Source: Spirochaetales bacterium
GTDB taxonomy: Bacteria > Spirochaetota > Spirochaetia > DSM-27196 > SLAA01
Length of the DNA: 14,586 bases
NCBI GenBank assembly: GCA_007126415.1
Contig: SLBH01000041.1
Location: 1 to 14,586 of the forward strand
Direction: 5' to 3'
How positions within the stretch are numbered: the stretch's first letter is position 1; every line of letters begins with the position of its first letter. The notes under the pieces were generated by a model. It did no database searches. It was not told where the DNA came from and saw nothing but the letters and a program-made list of their open reading frames with translations. The translations under genes and the position numbers were made by a program. Positions 13,855 through 14,586 of this stretch are shown in pieces.

Positions 13855-13889
13855 AAACTAACTGCCCGGAATCGAACTCCCACTTTCCC

Positions 13890-13916
13890 TTGCACAAAAC
13901 AGTAAAAAGAGATAAT
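13890..13916 (+). promoter_or_regulatory. Candidate promoter for the transaldolase-family gene
   Basis: TTGCAC (13890-13895), a 15-bp spacer and GATAAT (13911-13916); TAATAA at 13913 gives a 17-bp spacer instead. It lies just outside the insertion-sequence end and 34 bases before the start codon. Confidence 0.4.
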
Positions 13917-13931
13917 AATAACGATAATAAT
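13911..13931 (+). repeat. Direct repeat GATAATAAT
   Basis: Two copies of GATAATAAT (13911-13919, 13923-13931) with a 12-bp period lie between the -10 region and the GGAGGAGG ribosome-binding site of the following gene. It is an AT-rich leader, possibly a regulatory site. Confidence 0.35.
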
Positions 13932-13949
13932 ATGGAGGAGGCCAGATAA

Positions 13950-14586
13950 ATGCACAATGCATGGAGAGAGATACAAAAATTAAACGAAAACCAGGAAATT
14001 TGGTGGGACAGTTCGCCTGTAGTATGGCCTAACTTTAAGGACGATATGGCGAAATATCCTGGTTTGAGTGATAAAGAGAGAAAATGGCTGATAAGTGAAT
14101 TGGAGGAAATGTTCTACGACGCGCCGGTGGATAAATGGTTGTTTAAAGGGTGCACAACCAATCCTCCCCTGTCCTGGGCTGTACTAAAAACGCGAAAGGA
14201 AGAGTGGGCAAATATAATAAAGGATCTCAGAAAGAGCTACACCGGCAGATCCAAGTATGGTCTTTTCAGAAAAGCATATGCGGAAGTAGTGAAGCGCGGG
14301 GCCGAGCGTTTTATGCCGTTGTTTGAGAAAAGCGGAGGAAAACTTGGTCACATCTCCGGGCAGGTTGATCCAATGCTGTATAACAATGAATCAGCTATGA
14401 AAGAGATGGCGGACGAGCTATCGGAGCTTTCTCCTAACGTAATGGTGAAAATCCCGGGGTCTACATCCGGAATACCCATTTTTAAGTATCTGGCGAGCAA
14501 AGGAGTAGCAACAAATGCTACTGCTGTATTTGCTTTGCCGCAAATAATGGCAGTTGCGGAGAACGTAGCCGAAGGAAGAAAAATAC
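13950..14586 (+). CDS. Transaldolase-family protein (3' end beyond the window)
   Basis: The first 212 codons of a class I aldolase-fold enzyme that transfers or cleaves a dihydroxyacetone-type unit through a lysine Schiff base. FKGCTTNPP (65-73) matches the transaldolase T-T-N-P strand, HISGQVDP (134-141) the second strand, and MVKIPGSTSGIP (165-176) holds the Schiff-base Lys167; GVATNATAVFALPQ (185-198) matches the T-N-x-T-x-x-F strand. The N-terminus is longer than in short TalC/FSA enzymes. ATG 13950 has GGAGGAGG upstream. Codon use (AGA, ATA, AAA) and base composition differ sharply from the genes left of 13854, so it belongs to a different genomic compartment or was acquired separately. 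It has no evident link to the lipid genes. The exact substrate (pentose phosphate, sulfo-sugar or other) cannot be told from this part. Confidence 0.85.
   Translation, partial: MHNAWREIQKLNENQEIWWDSSPVVWPNFKDDMAKYPGLSDKERKWLISELEEMFYDAPVDKWLFKGCTTNPPLSWAVLKTRKEEWANIIKDLRKSYTGRSKYGLFRKAYAEVVKRGAERFMPLFEKSGGKLGHISGQVDPMLYNNESAMKEMADELSELSPNVMVKIPGSTSGIPIFKYLASKGVATNATAVFALPQIMAVAENVAEGRKI

Noticed and set aside
13862..13890. Minus-strand GAGTTCGATTCCGGG resembles a tRNA T-arm
   Set aside because: The flanks do not pair as a T-stem (A-C and G-G mismatches) and no acceptor, D or anticodon arm is found.
1..14586. CRISPR array, rRNA or tRNA genes, phage attachment sites
   Set aside because: I looked for regular spaced repeats and conserved RNA signatures and saw none.

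Overview
The window is bacterial DNA. Genes are compact, many have Shine-Dalgarno sites (GGAGG-type), genes sit in operons with 13-bp gaps or small overlaps, one start is TTG, and there are relics of bacterial insertion sequences. Most of it is visibly GC-rich; the last ~730 bases (from about 13855) are clearly AT-richer with different codon use. I cannot name the species. A Gram-negative-type lineage (spirochaete- or myxobacteria-like) is a guess from gene content only.

Layout. (1) 83-6005, minus strand: a five-gene operon read from 6005 downward: a PEP-utilising kinase-like protein (ATP-grasp plus swivelling His domain), a CDP-archaeol-synthase-type cytidylyltransferase, a GNAT acetyltransferase-like protein, phosphatidylserine decarboxylase (psd) and a class III PLP aminotransferase. 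(2) 6006-6321: a divergent control region with several palindromes and hairpins. (3) 6322-6939, plus: a CDP-alcohol phosphatidyltransferase resembling phosphatidylserine synthase (pssA). (4) 7036-8044, plus: a good sigma70-type promoter, a leader and a SAM-dependent methyltransferase. (5) 8065-8305, minus: a frameshifted gene remnant, possibly a transposase tail. (6) 8462-12367, plus: alkyl-DHAP synthase of the eukaryotic peroxisomal type, then a fatty acyl-CoA reductase with an unusual C-terminal extension. (7) 12306-13016, minus: a CarF/TMEM189 (PEDS1) family plasmanylethanolamine desaturase, overlapping the reductase tail-to-tail. (8) 13145-13854, minus: a decayed IS66-family element (tnpB and tnpA fragments plus one terminal end). 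(9) 13950 to the window end, plus: a transaldolase-family gene, cut by the window edge.

Together the lipid genes outline a route to ether-linked phosphatidylethanolamine and plasmalogen. The reductase would make fatty alcohol, the alkyl-DHAP synthase would swap it for the acyl group of acyl-DHAP to form the ether bond, the cytidylyltransferase would activate the phosphatidic-acid analogue, PssA and Psd would build the ethanolamine head group, and the CarF homologue would desaturate the alkyl chain to the vinyl ether, an oxygen-dependent step. Acyl-DHAP formation, alkyl-DHAP reduction and sn-2 acylation have no clear dedicated gene here; the reductase C-terminus is a speculative candidate for the first. 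The PEP-utilising enzyme, the GNAT protein, the aminotransferase and the methyltransferase have no assigned place and hint at a further modification or head group. The system as a whole is the main discovery candidate in this window.
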